Assembly: GCA_037576195.1 (NCBI GenBank)
Contig: CM075103.1
Span: forward strand, 17,670,001-17,734,000
Direction of reading: 5' to 3'
Length of the DNA stretch: 64,000 nt
Source: Phytoseiulus persimilis
Lineage: Eukaryota; Arthropoda; Arachnida; Mesostigmata; Phytoseiidae
A model generated the notes under the pieces. It saw only the letters and a list, made by a program, of their open reading frames with translations, was not told the origin of the DNA and made no database searches. Below are positions 22,401 through 33,400 of the stretch, one piece after another. Within the stretch, counting starts at the first letter, position 1, and the number at the start of each line of letters is the position of its first letter. The translations under genes and the position numbers were made by a program.

Positions 22401-22654
22401 GGACGGCCGAGGCTCAGTCGCAGGAGAATAGTCCAGCAAGGGACCGACCTCGTGAGGAGATCGTCGATCACGAGGGGCGGCAAAAAGAAGCCCCATTCCC
22501 AGCGACCCGCAGGTCATTACACTTTGCCGACTCAACACAGGTCGGAGAGTACACTTTGCAAAACTGTCGGGAGCACGGGGGGCCAGTCTAGACGATATCA
22601 CACCCGATAAACCCAGGTGATCATCGAAAGAACCGCGGGAAGCCGCTGCGAGCC
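19500..22654. other. Gene-free stretch upstream of the FMN reductase
   Basis: No supported gene. A minus frame near 20980 contains IYGGDFNGQH, faintly like the GDFN motif of a non-LTR element endonuclease, but nothing else supports that call. Long overlapping open frames at 20462-21066 occur in several frames at once and look like chance. Confidence 0.4.
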
Positions 22655-23390
22655 CAGGGTCACCTGCGGTTCCTTGCGGTTACCGCGGGTTACCGATGGT
22701 CTGCGAACCCATCTCTATCTCCATCATCTACGAAGCGATCACAAAACCTTCTCTTTAATAGCTCATATGATCCTCATAAAATCGCTCGTGCCCATGGGAA
22801 GGCACGGACAGGTGTACTCGATCTTCCGAACCGTGCGCATTGCTTCATCGACTGACCGAAAAATTATGGAATCAGCGCTCTCGATTCATTGTTTTAGAGT
22901 GGCTCGAGTTGTGAAATTAAATCTTATCGAACGAAGTTCTGATCCAATACAATGTTGCCTCAATTTCTCAGTGGCTTTGCTAGACCTCTTTGTAGTCGAA
23001 GGCTTTCCGAACGATGAAGATGTCGTTTGAAGTCGACTGCGTCAGACGTGTTCGGTTTTCGCCGATGGCGAAGTTCAACAGGCTGAAATCTCGTTCTGTC
23101 TGGACTGAGCTCGGTGGAACTGTTATGAGGACATCGTGAACTCCTCCGAGCATTCGGCCACGGGGTCTGCCATTTCGATACGAGCTGAGCTCACTGATCA
23201 AGCTCGCACCACATCTTGTGGAAGCTGTTAGAGACTTAGCTGCTGGACAGGGGGAATAGTTCGGTCTGTAATACTGAGAACAAGCAGTTAGTTGCAAGGT
23301 TCTCCAACAAACGGGAACCTGAAAACCGCGGTCCGCGGTCGCGGGTACCCGCCAGGACCCGCGGGTCATACCCGCGGTTAGGGGAGACCC
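22655..23390 (-). mobile_element. hAT DNA transposon remnant with CCGCGG-rich ends
   Basis: The left end (CAGGGTCACCTGCGGTT at 22658) and the right end (minus-strand GGGGTCTCCCCTAACCGCGGG from about 23388) are both rich in CCGCGGG and GGTTACC motifs in opposite orientations. They look like diverged terminal/subterminal repeats. Between them, the minus strand encodes the C-terminal end of a hAT transposase. The N-terminal BED finger and the catalytic core are missing, so this is an internally deleted copy. Confidence 0.6.
22980..23160 (-). pseudogene. hAT transposase C-terminal dimerisation domain fragment
   Basis: The frame reads VPPSSVQTERDFSLLNFAIG, then R-x-RL and a terminal IFIVRKAFDYKEV before the stop at 22980. 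This matches the hAT dimerisation signature (P-x-SS-x-x-x-ER-x-FS ... R-x-RL ... L-x-x-K). Roughly the last 50 residues are preserved in frame; upstream residues lose the family pattern. Confidence 0.78.
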
Positions 23391-26300
23391 CACGGTTTCG
23401 AGGTTCCGCTTGGCGTTTTTTGCGATCCCTAATCCATACTCTCATGAATACCCGATGAGGACGCAGAGTCACATTCCCTCGAACTGTTCCCCGAATCAGT
23501 ACTTCTGGTTCGGTGGAATCAGGGGTTGGTCATGATCCCCGAGTTCCGGTGTCTTGGATATCAATGCTTTCAGATGCGATGAAACCGAATGGGTGTCGCT
23601 TGTGAGAGATGTGTTGATGACTAGAAAAACCAATATGATGCTCTCGAGAGATCATCGGCCGAATACGCCCACAGGAGGATTCTAAACCTGACTAGCTGGC
23701 TTTTCAACGTTCGCTTCTGCCGAGAATAACCTCGATTCCGAATGGGCTTCTGAACAACCAAACGAACGTCAGGCATATCATTTGGCCGAAAAAGGGGAAT
23801 TCGTTCCCTGAACTTGCTCGAATTCCTGATTCTGCGCTCGCGTTGTGCAACTTCCACAGTCTTCTCCCGGGCTCGTCATTGAGACTACCTATTCGTCATC
23901 AATATTTGATCAAATTACCAAATCCGAAAGTTGATGCCGATCCGCAAAGCTCGCACGCTGAAACAAGACGTTAGCTCAGCACTCTATGAGAGCCTCAACC
24001 GAAAAATGACATGAATGATGGCAGTTATAAGTTTCGTGCTCAGTGGATAAAAACGCCCACGTCTCTGTCTCAGCGAGTCTAAATCAACGACAGTCACCGC
24101 CGCCCCAAGTCCTCTCATCATGCATCGATCTTGCATCCGTTCCGGAAGCTAAGAGGGAACGGTCTGATGGGAGACCTCCGCATGTAGCGAGGGACCGGGC
24201 CCGCGAACGCCGCACGCTTGTAGTATAGCGTTCCTGTTGAAGATGTTGGATTGCTCGAGCTTTTGACCCAGCACCCCCTACTCGACCCATTACAGGCGGA
24301 AGGGGCACGAAGAGGGATCGGATCCAAAACGTCGGTCTCAGAACACGTATCCAGGTAGCGCATAGGCACCAGTACCGTGCCGAACTTGATTACTTTCTCG
24401 CGGTAGACCCGTCGGAGCGATTGAAGTGCGGAGCTCCATAAACGGCGGCGACAACTCGAGCAATGGCTCCAGTTTGGGAGATCACAGCCAACTCCTCCCG
24501 GTCATGGCGCTATTTCTCTCCCGAAGCATTTCAACAGGTGGTCAGACATTGCAATGCGAGAATCTCACAAGTCAGAGAGTCGCCAAGCTCGATCGGAAGC
24601 AATCTGAAGACAACGATTCATTCGTTTACTAGAGGCAACAGATTTCGTGTCTGATGAACCAGTTCACAATGTAAATGAAGCATCGCGTGCGAGGGCGTCT
24701 CCCCGTGAGGCAGACCCGCACTGTCGGTTTTCGTAGCATTGCCGAAGTGGGCATAGACAGCGCACCGTGAAAGTGGATGTTCTTTCCGCGCGCATCGTCG
24801 GACGCGAACGGGCGGTCCATGCTCCGCTGCTCTCGGTAAACGAGAGCGGATGAAATCTACCTGGGTTCCGGGCAGAAGAAAAATGTCTCGAAATTCTGCT
24901 GTCCTGTGAAGCTCGCGGCTGGACTAAGATCGGGAATCCTCATGACTCAGCCCCAAGTCACACTCATGGTGCATTCGCTCGGAATTCAGATATCTCCGAT
25001 GCAGATTATAGCTCTGATATTTCGGCTAGTACAATGAAGAACTCGACAAGAGTGTCAATGACTCATCCAACCACTATGTCTTTCGGACGCTGCGGACTCG
25101 TCAATGACTTCTGCGAATTCGCGGAAAGCTTCAGTATCTTCCAGCTCCGAGCTAAAACTCATGTGGAGCATCTAGGAGGTGGAGATTTCCCACCTGATGG
25201 TGAATACGTGCAGGGTAGGGTGGACAGGAGAGAGATCACTCTACTGGGGAACATCGACCTGTAATACACAAGATGAACGAGGAATTCCCCCTGAGCTCGA
25301 ACATCCGATTCAAAAAGGGATTCTTATGGTACATGAAGGGATGGTTAACGAATCAATCAGCCGGGAATCGATAAGCTTTCCGATCATTTCCGCAGGCGTA
25401 TTCCAGGGCGCAATGGCTTCCATGTGCTGCTGGAATGTTTCGGCTTAAGTTCTTGCTATTCCGGGCTGAATTCGACGCGGGACATAGAAGTCTCAGCAGC
25501 CTTCCAAATAGGGCAACTTTTTTCAGAACCTCGGGTTCCCGGGGTTCCAGACTCCCGGCAAGGAGCAGCTGAGCTCATTTTCGATTTTCCTACCGAATGG
25601 CACCCGCCGAAACTCTGCCACGAAAATTGTTGAGAATCGTTTGCCCAAGGATGATCAACATGACTTACACATGCTCTCCATCGTATAGAAGAAGAATGTC
25701 GATTGCTTTCCCGGACGTCGATAGCTTAGTTGCTCAGAGGAGAGTAGTCTTGAAGGCAACACCCTTGCCTCCACTACAAGCTTGAACGAGACGGAGCACA
25801 CGGTGGATGCAGAACTCTATGAAGCAGCTCATTTCGACTCGTTTTTGTACGCAGTGAGTCATTTGAGGTCTAGAGAAGCCGCGAGCATAAAACAACGTCA
25901 GAGTGCTGCCGAGGAGTCCTACTTCAACTCAAGGATCCAGCACTCATCTGGCTCATTCTGCCCGTCTGCAAGGGGCGACGGAGAAACGTTTTCCCAGAAA
26001 ATCGTCATGTCGAAGACGCGTCGCTCTTGTCGACCAATTTCGTCGAGAACATGCTCTGCAATCTCAAGTCTTGGGTACCCTAAAATTCCGCAGATAACGA
26101 ACCCTTCTTTGGATTTACTCTGCAAGAACGCATTTGATAACGAACTTGTCGGATAATGAAAAGATCGTATAACTAACTCGTCAGAGAACGAGCTCATCTG
26201 ACGCGGTCTCTTGAGAGGAAAAGAAAAAAAGAAGTTATCTGCCGGATTTTGGGGTAGTCTTCAGCAGTGATCAAGCCCGCGCAACATCTGAAATCGGAAC

Positions 26301-27120
26301 GAAGGTGAACGCTCCAAGCTGAAATTCCCGTGCCGACAAGGACTCCACCCTGATTCAAAACAGAATAACCCCAGAAAGATGAGGGAAGTCCTGAGACGAT
26401 GAGAGGACAACGGAATGTGATTTGAGAATGCAAAACAATTCACTCCTGGAATGAAGCTGATGACGCCGCCCCCGCCGTCACCGAAGAGTGAGAAAGTTGA
26501 ATCATGCGTCCGGCCCAAAGAACCGGACCTGGGCCTCAGACGTCACTTGCTCTCCAGGGTTGCCTAGAACAAGGCCACGACACCGATACCACGCGGTCAA
26601 ATCCTTTCAGGTCGAGTGAGCTCCTTCCAGACTGTAAACAGAACACTGCCTTCCAATGATGAGCCGATGCTCTCTACGATGCCCCGCTGAGGAACCGTGA
26701 GAAGATGAAGCACGCTGAGGCTCATTCAAACCGTCTCAAGATTCTTCCGCACGTATCTGTCTTTTTTTTTCACCTTGGCAGGTGTCAGAGGGTGTGCATT
26801 GGGAAACACATGGTGAAGAAAAGAGGCTCGAACCATTAGATAGTTCAACGGTTATTCCGCTCCGTATTTCCTGAATGCCAGAGCCGTCTAACCGCGTGAG
26901 TGAAACCGTACTTTCGGTAGGAGAAAGCTACCGCTTTAAGTCATCAGGCCTCCGGCGCGACAAAGCCATTCCGAAGCGAAGAAAAAGAGCTGTTTCCAGG
27001 CTCGAAGAACGGAAGAGCTTCGCCCACCCATCCAGATGAGTTGTGGGTGTTTCTGGAATTTGGTGCATCAGTTGTCAGTGAGCATTTTCTCTCCTTTTCC
27101 GACCGCGATGGGTGGGGGAA
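23391..27120. other. Spacer upstream of the His/Pro-rich gene
   Basis: No gene could be supported. A minus-strand frame ending at 25919 (KEGFVICGILGYPRLEIAE and onward) looks protein-like and follows an acceptor-like TTCTTGCAG, but it has no partner exon and no known domain. Confidence 0.35.
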
Positions 27121-27123
27121 GAA

Positions 27124-27129
27124 TATAAG
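27124..27129 (+). promoter_or_regulatory. TATA box of the His/Pro-rich secreted protein gene
   Basis: TATAAG lies within GAATATAAGATG, about 255 bases before the proposed start codon on the same strand. It is preceded by a GC-rich stretch. A start of transcription near 27150-27160 would be usual. No transcript evidence is available. Confidence 0.4.
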
Positions 27130-27382
27130 ATGCGGTTCAAAGGGTCGCTGGGGTCATAACTTCACAGCTTGACTGATCATGCAGCATTCAATGGTGAGTG
27201 CAGAGGACGAACTCGTGCCGCGGAAATCGGAGCCGACCGCGTTGCCTCTTCCAGGACGGGAGAACGCGGAGTACAAACCCAGCTTCTGGCGGGATGTGTT
27301 GTGAACATCAGTTGTGAATCGGAAGTGTCCTCGGGACGTTCTTGTGACGGGAAACGGATTTCCAAAAACCTCTCCCTTCGCC

Positions 27383-28535
27383 ATGTTACAGATTGTGTGC
27401 TCAGTGGTTCTGACCCTGACGGGCCTGGCGGCGGCCAAACCCCCCGAGGGATATAGAGCGACTCCAGACACCTACCATAACCACAATCATCACCATCATC
27501 AACCGCAGCCGCAGCAGCTCTCCCCAGCGCTCCAAGGACAACAGCCTCGAGTTCAACATCACGGGCTTGAGCACGGCCCACTCCCGGCCCAACAACCTCT
27601 GCAGGTGAGTCGCCCCGAAAACTTTTTCTGCAACCCATCGAGCGGAAGGAAGTCCGAGGAGGAAACACGCGCAGGGAGAATGTGCACATACCTTAAGAAC
27701 CTAGATCGCGTCGGAAGGAAAAGCGTGTCATGTATGGAACTCTCCAGGATTCTCGAGTCGCGCAACCCATTCCCCTCCACGACGTCAACCGAGTCCGCGG
27801 GGTGTACATCGATGGGAAGCCTGTTGTTGCGGGAGTTCCCCAGGCGATCCCGCTGACACCGGTGAAACATCAACGTGAGTGTTCTGCTTCCCTCGCTCAT
27901 GAGTTTCGCAACAATGATGATGATCGTTTCCACAACTATTCCCTCTAACCGGGGGCTTTCCAATGATCATGGCCTCACGGTCCGCCATCGAACGGAACCG
28001 ACCGAGGAGCTCGCGCACGACACACTGGGAATAATCGCGACAAGATAATTCTTGACGTGCCTTCTTGGAACTGAATTTTCCAGCGCAAGCTCAAGCGAAG
28101 GCACCGTACGACTTGCCAATACCAGGTGCTGAGTACTATGACGAACTCCCGCCCTACACTGGCCCCCAGTCGGCGTACATTCCTACGGCCCCCTACCCCG
28201 CCTCTATCTACGGAAGGCCTCCGTTCTGGGTGCGACTTCAGCGATGGAATCCGTTCTCCAGGTAGAGCTGAATTCAACGGTTCCACGTTCCGCCGTTGCA
28301 CGAGCGATTAGGATGAACTGCCTCGCCCAAGTTCCGTTATGAGACGATTTGCTGTCCTTGCAGGCTCTACCGCACAACCTACAGCATCGGAACCCCGGAG
28401 TACAGTCCATCGTACGGCTACGTCGTTCCACCCCTGATGGTTCTGCCCACTCCACCGAATTCTAAAATCGAACCTGTTTATTCCCAACCCTTCAACCAAC
28501 CCGCGACGCCCCAGCGAAGATATTCCATTTTCTGA
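27383..28535 (+). CDS. Secreted His/Pro/Tyr-rich protein, unknown function (232 aa, 4 exons)
   Basis: Predicted exons are join(27383..27604, 27748..27874, 28084..28261, 28364..28535), all with good GT-AG sites (GTGAGT, GTGAGT, GTAGAG) and matching phases. The protein starts MLQIVCSVVLTLTGLAAA, a clear signal peptide. A His/Gln/Pro-rich stretch follows (residues about 30-60, including HNHNHHHHQPQPQQ). The second exon is Val/Pro-rich (VRGVYIDGKPVVAGVPQAIP). A Tyr/Pro-rich C-terminal half comes next (EYYDELPPYTGPQSAYIP, then SPSYGYVVPPLMVLPTPP), ending in RRYSIF. No Cys-rich or enzymatic domain is seen. The composition suggests an extracellular structural or cuticle-associated protein, but no chitin-binding Rebers-Riddiford motif is present. 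The function is unassigned. Confidence 0.8.
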
Positions 28536-30484
28536 GCAGCCAGTGGGATTCTGCTTGCGCACGCGCATCACACATCTCGTTCTCGCAGTTTCTTGTGTAC
28601 ACTTCCGTTTTGTAAATAACAGTCATCTGTTCGTGGAAAACGTTTCTTATAATTCCTGCAAGGCGACGAGTACGCCCGGGAGTCGGCGATGCCAGTGAAT
28701 CTGTAAAACAAATTCGCCTGTCGAAACTATTGGACTCTTGTCGCGGGAACTAATCAGGGAGCTCATGATTCGCGATTCTGTGCTCTGAATGGCCTCCGAT
28801 CTTCTTCACGAACTGATCCACTGAGGGATCAGCCGAATTCTTCCTGCTCTGGAGGGCTGCGATCTTTTTCTCGGGTGAGGGGATCTTCTTTGGAATACTA
28901 CTCACTTCGCCTACTATCTCCGGTGATGGGTTTCCTCAAGCATGCCACTAATAGAGGAAGTGGATTATTTCTCCCAGGTTTCGGGATTCCTCCCGCGTGG
29001 TCCCAAAGGGAGGTTCAGTCCTCTGCATCCGTTATCTAACTCCATTCACTGGCGTTGTCCTTGGCGGTTGTTTCTATGTAAGACTTGCCTGACCGGTTCC
29101 TCCAAGTTGTTATATTTATTACTCAGAATAAAAGATTATTTCGCTCCGAAGCTGTAAAATCTTTTGGGAATCCTCCGGATACAGCAACAGCCAGGAATCC
29201 TCGAATCTACGGACTGCAAGCAATGTGATTCTATTCCGCAAGGTCGCGTATCTCGAACAGACGACCTAGAATCCCGGGAGGTCAACGAGGCGCCACGGTT
29301 CTGCGACGATGGCCTTCGCTGAGTCCTTCACCGGGTCAAGGCTCGTCCAGGAACCGTTCCCTATTGGTAGGTTCTCACTGTCAAACGCGTAGGGCTATTT
29401 CTCGTTAGCTGAGACGAAAAATTGTCCCCTTCACCCATTATCAACCTCCGTGCCTGTAATACAGAATCTTCTCATACATTCTGCGGATACTCAGGAAGGG
29501 AGTCCATTGGGGCGGATGTTCCCAATATTTTATTCAAAAATATCCTTCGAGTTTGTCATGGTGGTCCCCTCAAACACCTCATTCGCGCTGCCGCACTAAC
29601 ACATTTCTAAATGGTCGATCGATCGATCAATCCAATCACTCATACAATGTAGAACCAAACAATCCATTTCTCCCAGACGAGCTGATCGACAGCATAATCT
29701 GTTCATGGAACAACCGTCCTGGGCACTGATGTAAGTGAGCGCAACTATTGAACCAACATATTCCGCGATGACGTAACCGCTCACTTATTCAATCAGCTGT
29801 AAATCAATCGTTCTCCGATGTATTTGAACTTCGCTCTCAATAGGCCAACCGATCGTTTCCCGTCACAGCACTAGCTAGGATCAGTCTGACCATCATCGGG
29901 CGAACCATGTTCAAAGAAGCTTTGTACAATGAGGAACTTTGCTTCGCAGTGAGTCCATCGATCGCGGAATTCTAAGGAATGGGGCCCAGCGTGCAACACG
30001 CATATGACGCCATTCACTGATTTTTGTTCGCCGATCCGTGTTGGAAGTCCAGCTTCTGTAAACTTCGCCATTAACCTGAACAATCCCGAAAGAACGAGAC
30101 CGCATCCTGCACATACGGCAATACTACGACTCGTCGGATGACGCGATTTCTATCCCCGCCGGCATCGCGGTTTTTCTACAACTTTATCACTGACACAGGG
30201 AATGGATATCGGTATAGTTCTTCTCAGCTTGCTACGCACAAAATATTGCACCGACAGCCGATGACTCGGCCTCAACATCATAATCGTCCCACGACACAAG
30301 TAGTGCCTTGGCATTGAACAAATTTAACTTCGTCTTTCAACTTCTCTCCTGTCTTCCTCGATTCGACTCCATTCTCGTGCACTGATACAATGCCTCTAGC
30401 CAGCTACCGTTTTAAATGCCCGTAGGTTGGAGTTTGAAGCTGCGCCGCTATCTAGACGGCCTCCTGGCAAACTTTGGGATCGTT
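28536..30484. other. Spacer between the His/Pro-rich gene and tetraspanin
   Basis: No gene recognised. AATAAA occurs near 29126 on the plus strand, rather far from the upstream stop codon. A short TCGA run (TCGATCGATCGATCAATC) lies at about 29614. Confidence 0.4.
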
Positions 30485-33400
30485 TCAGGCTATGGTGAAG
30501 TAGAGGAAGATCGCTAAGCAGATGGCCAAAAGTTGGAATGCCATTGTCCCGACGACGACGCCTCCCATCGTATGACTGTGCTTCTGGAAGAAATCCACAG
30601 TGATCCTGGTGCAGCCTTGGCTGTAATATCCGTTGCCACTGGGGAAGAAACGAGACCGATTAGGAAGATTTTCCGGCATTTTCGGTGGAATGAAGTTTCG
30701 AGTTCGCGGTGAATGACCCGAATGTGAAGAACGAGCCCAGAATCGTCTCGACAAAAGCAATTCCGACGCCGAGGAATGACTCATGAACACGTTCTGGCGC
30801 TATAAAGCCTGACGTCTCCCAAAACTGGGAGGCGTTGAGCAGGGATCCATAAGTTATGCTCACGGGATCCGCTGACCTAAATTCCACTACGACCTGGCCA
30901 CGGTGAGCTAGGACATGTTGGCTGTTGTTCACTCGCTTGGCAATATGTATGATATTCGGTTGTTAACAACAACACAGAAGGCTCCGCCTCGCAGTCACAA
31001 TATTAACGGAATCAATCGAATGAATGAGTAGCAACGCATAACAAATGGAAACATGTCGGAAATAATTCAAATGAATTGGAGTCCGGTAGTTTCGGTTCCC
31101 CGACGTTCAAGTCTGCATAAGCTGGCTCACGAAAGCTCGAGATGAACAGACCAACATGGCGAACAACGGAGCTTCCGTCGGTTCCATTCGCTCCCCGGGG
31201 AAGCACGGAGCGAATCGAGAACCTCAACGTTTCCTGCCTGAGAAAGTGGAGGGAAGAATTCTTGACGACGGCGGAGAATCCATGGGGTTGACCAATCCAA
31301 TGGCGAGGAATAATATGAATGAACTCCGATGAATGCGGGACACGAACATGTCGCCGTTTACGGGCTCCAAGAGATCGCTGCGCTGGGTGTATCGGGGTGG
31401 TCAGTCGTGATACGCAGCAAACATATCGATATCGCGTGCAGCTCGATCGAAGTTACCTCACCGATCGACTCGGCGGATTCCGGATTCGCTGAGGAGCACC
31501 TCCGATCGGACGAATGCACCTTATTCAATCAAGGACCAAGCAAATAACCGAATAAAGCTCGTGGAGTTTAGTTTTCATGCGGTTCTCATAGAACGAACGA
31601 TACTTCCACCTCGTCCTCCTCTCCATCGCTTCTTTGGAACTTGAGGAGGAAAGTACCCTGCTTTCGGACTGCCTATTTTAGCTCTCGAATAACCCGTCAG
31701 TAGGTTTAGGCGACAGGATAGGGATGGCCCTGCCAGCGGAAATTCAAAGGGGAGTCGCAGACAGCCTCGTCGTGACCATCTCCACTACCTAACTTGCAAA
31801 AGAGTGAGATCGATGAAACTACGCGCGAATTTTTGAGATGGTTTTGACGAAGCCAGGCTGCTGTCACGGCCGACGATGCTGCTGTCGATCGTGCTCCGGG
31901 TCGATGCTGCCTTGGAGTGTGAATCCGTTTCGGAGATCGTTCCCACGTACTGTTCAAGGGTTCCATAACTCAGTCAAAGCAGCCTCTCGTTGCACAACAA
32001 GCAGGAATACTCAAGCTGCATTTGAAACGAGCTTAGCTCGTGTATCATGCAGATCGAACTCCTGTGACCGTTATGCGGGTCGGTAGTCAACAGTGATAAT
32101 TTGAAACCTTCGCCCCAGTAGATTGCTTGACGGAATCGAGGACAGTAATTGGGCCGATCGGTTTTGAATCCGCGACGTTTCCATAATGCAACCATGCAAT
32201 GAGATTGTACTTTGGCGGCCTAAGCGACGGCTCTGGTCGATTTGCCAAGTGCGGTGCATCAAACTCCTGATGCGTCATATTCAGTGAGCCTGGCCAGGTG
32301 ACTTTGGTGACCCTGCCGCGCGGAGTGACGTGTTCCGCTCGTGGTTGGCGCATCGATTAGCGCAACCGTGCATTTCGAACCAGCAGGAGCTATTCCGCAG
32401 CGTCAGCCTGCTGGAGGGAACTTCCTTCGCAGTTAAGGTGAAGTTTCACTTCGCTCCGCATGTGTCCCAACGGGCTGGAGCTGCAGGAAGTAATCGGACC
32501 GAAACATGGCGACGCTCGATGGTCGATTCCCTCTCGAGACGTCGGCGGCGGGAAACGCAAGCGACCTCCCTGTTTCGAGCTCAAACTTTTCCGCGCTTGG
32601 GGTCAGGGAATGAGATCGAATCTGAGCTGGCATAAGGCTCCGCTGGAACGATCCCTCGTACTTCCCAGACCGGAAACTTCCAGTTGTAGCACGTCTGTGT
32701 ACCTAACAGCTGTTGTCCTGGCTCCGACTCCTCTGGAGCACGCTGATTTGCAAACTCGGAATCGGGAGATCACGTGACTCTATTGGTTGAGATCGATGAT
32801 GTTTGAACTGCTCGAACTCATCAGTTTACCATCGAAAACAGTTTGCAAAGCCTGATGGCAAATCGATAATCTCGCGATAGAGCTGCGCGAGTGTGGCAGT
32901 CACCGCGGTCCTTCGAGAGGTTGGCCTTCCCCCAAAACGGCGAGGCTGTTTGTGCCTTCCCTGGGTTCCGTAGCTCTATTGCGACACGTAACTCATTTCA
33001 CTTACTCTCGTCGTTGGCAGTAGTCCCGGTAATCGAGGCCTCTCTTGGCGTAGTCGTTACGACCTGAGTCCCCGCAGCATTCCAGTTTGTCCTGAATATA
33101 AACATTCCTCCATCAGTGGGCGAGCTCCACAGGCATGTCTCTCGTTCACTCTGATCTACCTCGGTTCCAACGGGAAATATCTCGTTGGAACGACATCCGC
33201 GACAATAGTTTGCTAGCTAGTTCGAAAGTGCGGCTATTCGATCAGGGGCTGCAGCCCTCGTGACGCCCGCGATCGGGAGAGCCGCTGTCGCCGTTCCAGA
33301 AGAAAAGAAGAAGAAAAGTCTGACCTGGAAGAAGCTCAGGACAGCCGCGGTTCCGGCCTCGGCTTGTTCGGTTAGTTGTTTCGTCTTAGCAACCCCATCG

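Noticed and set aside
22101-22601. Minus-strand open frame of 166 codons left of the hAT element
   Set aside because: No match to the hAT catalytic core or a BED finger; several frames are open together.
25919-26197. Protein-like minus frame after a TTCTTGCAG acceptor
   Set aside because: No partner exon with compatible phase and no family match, so not reported as a gene.
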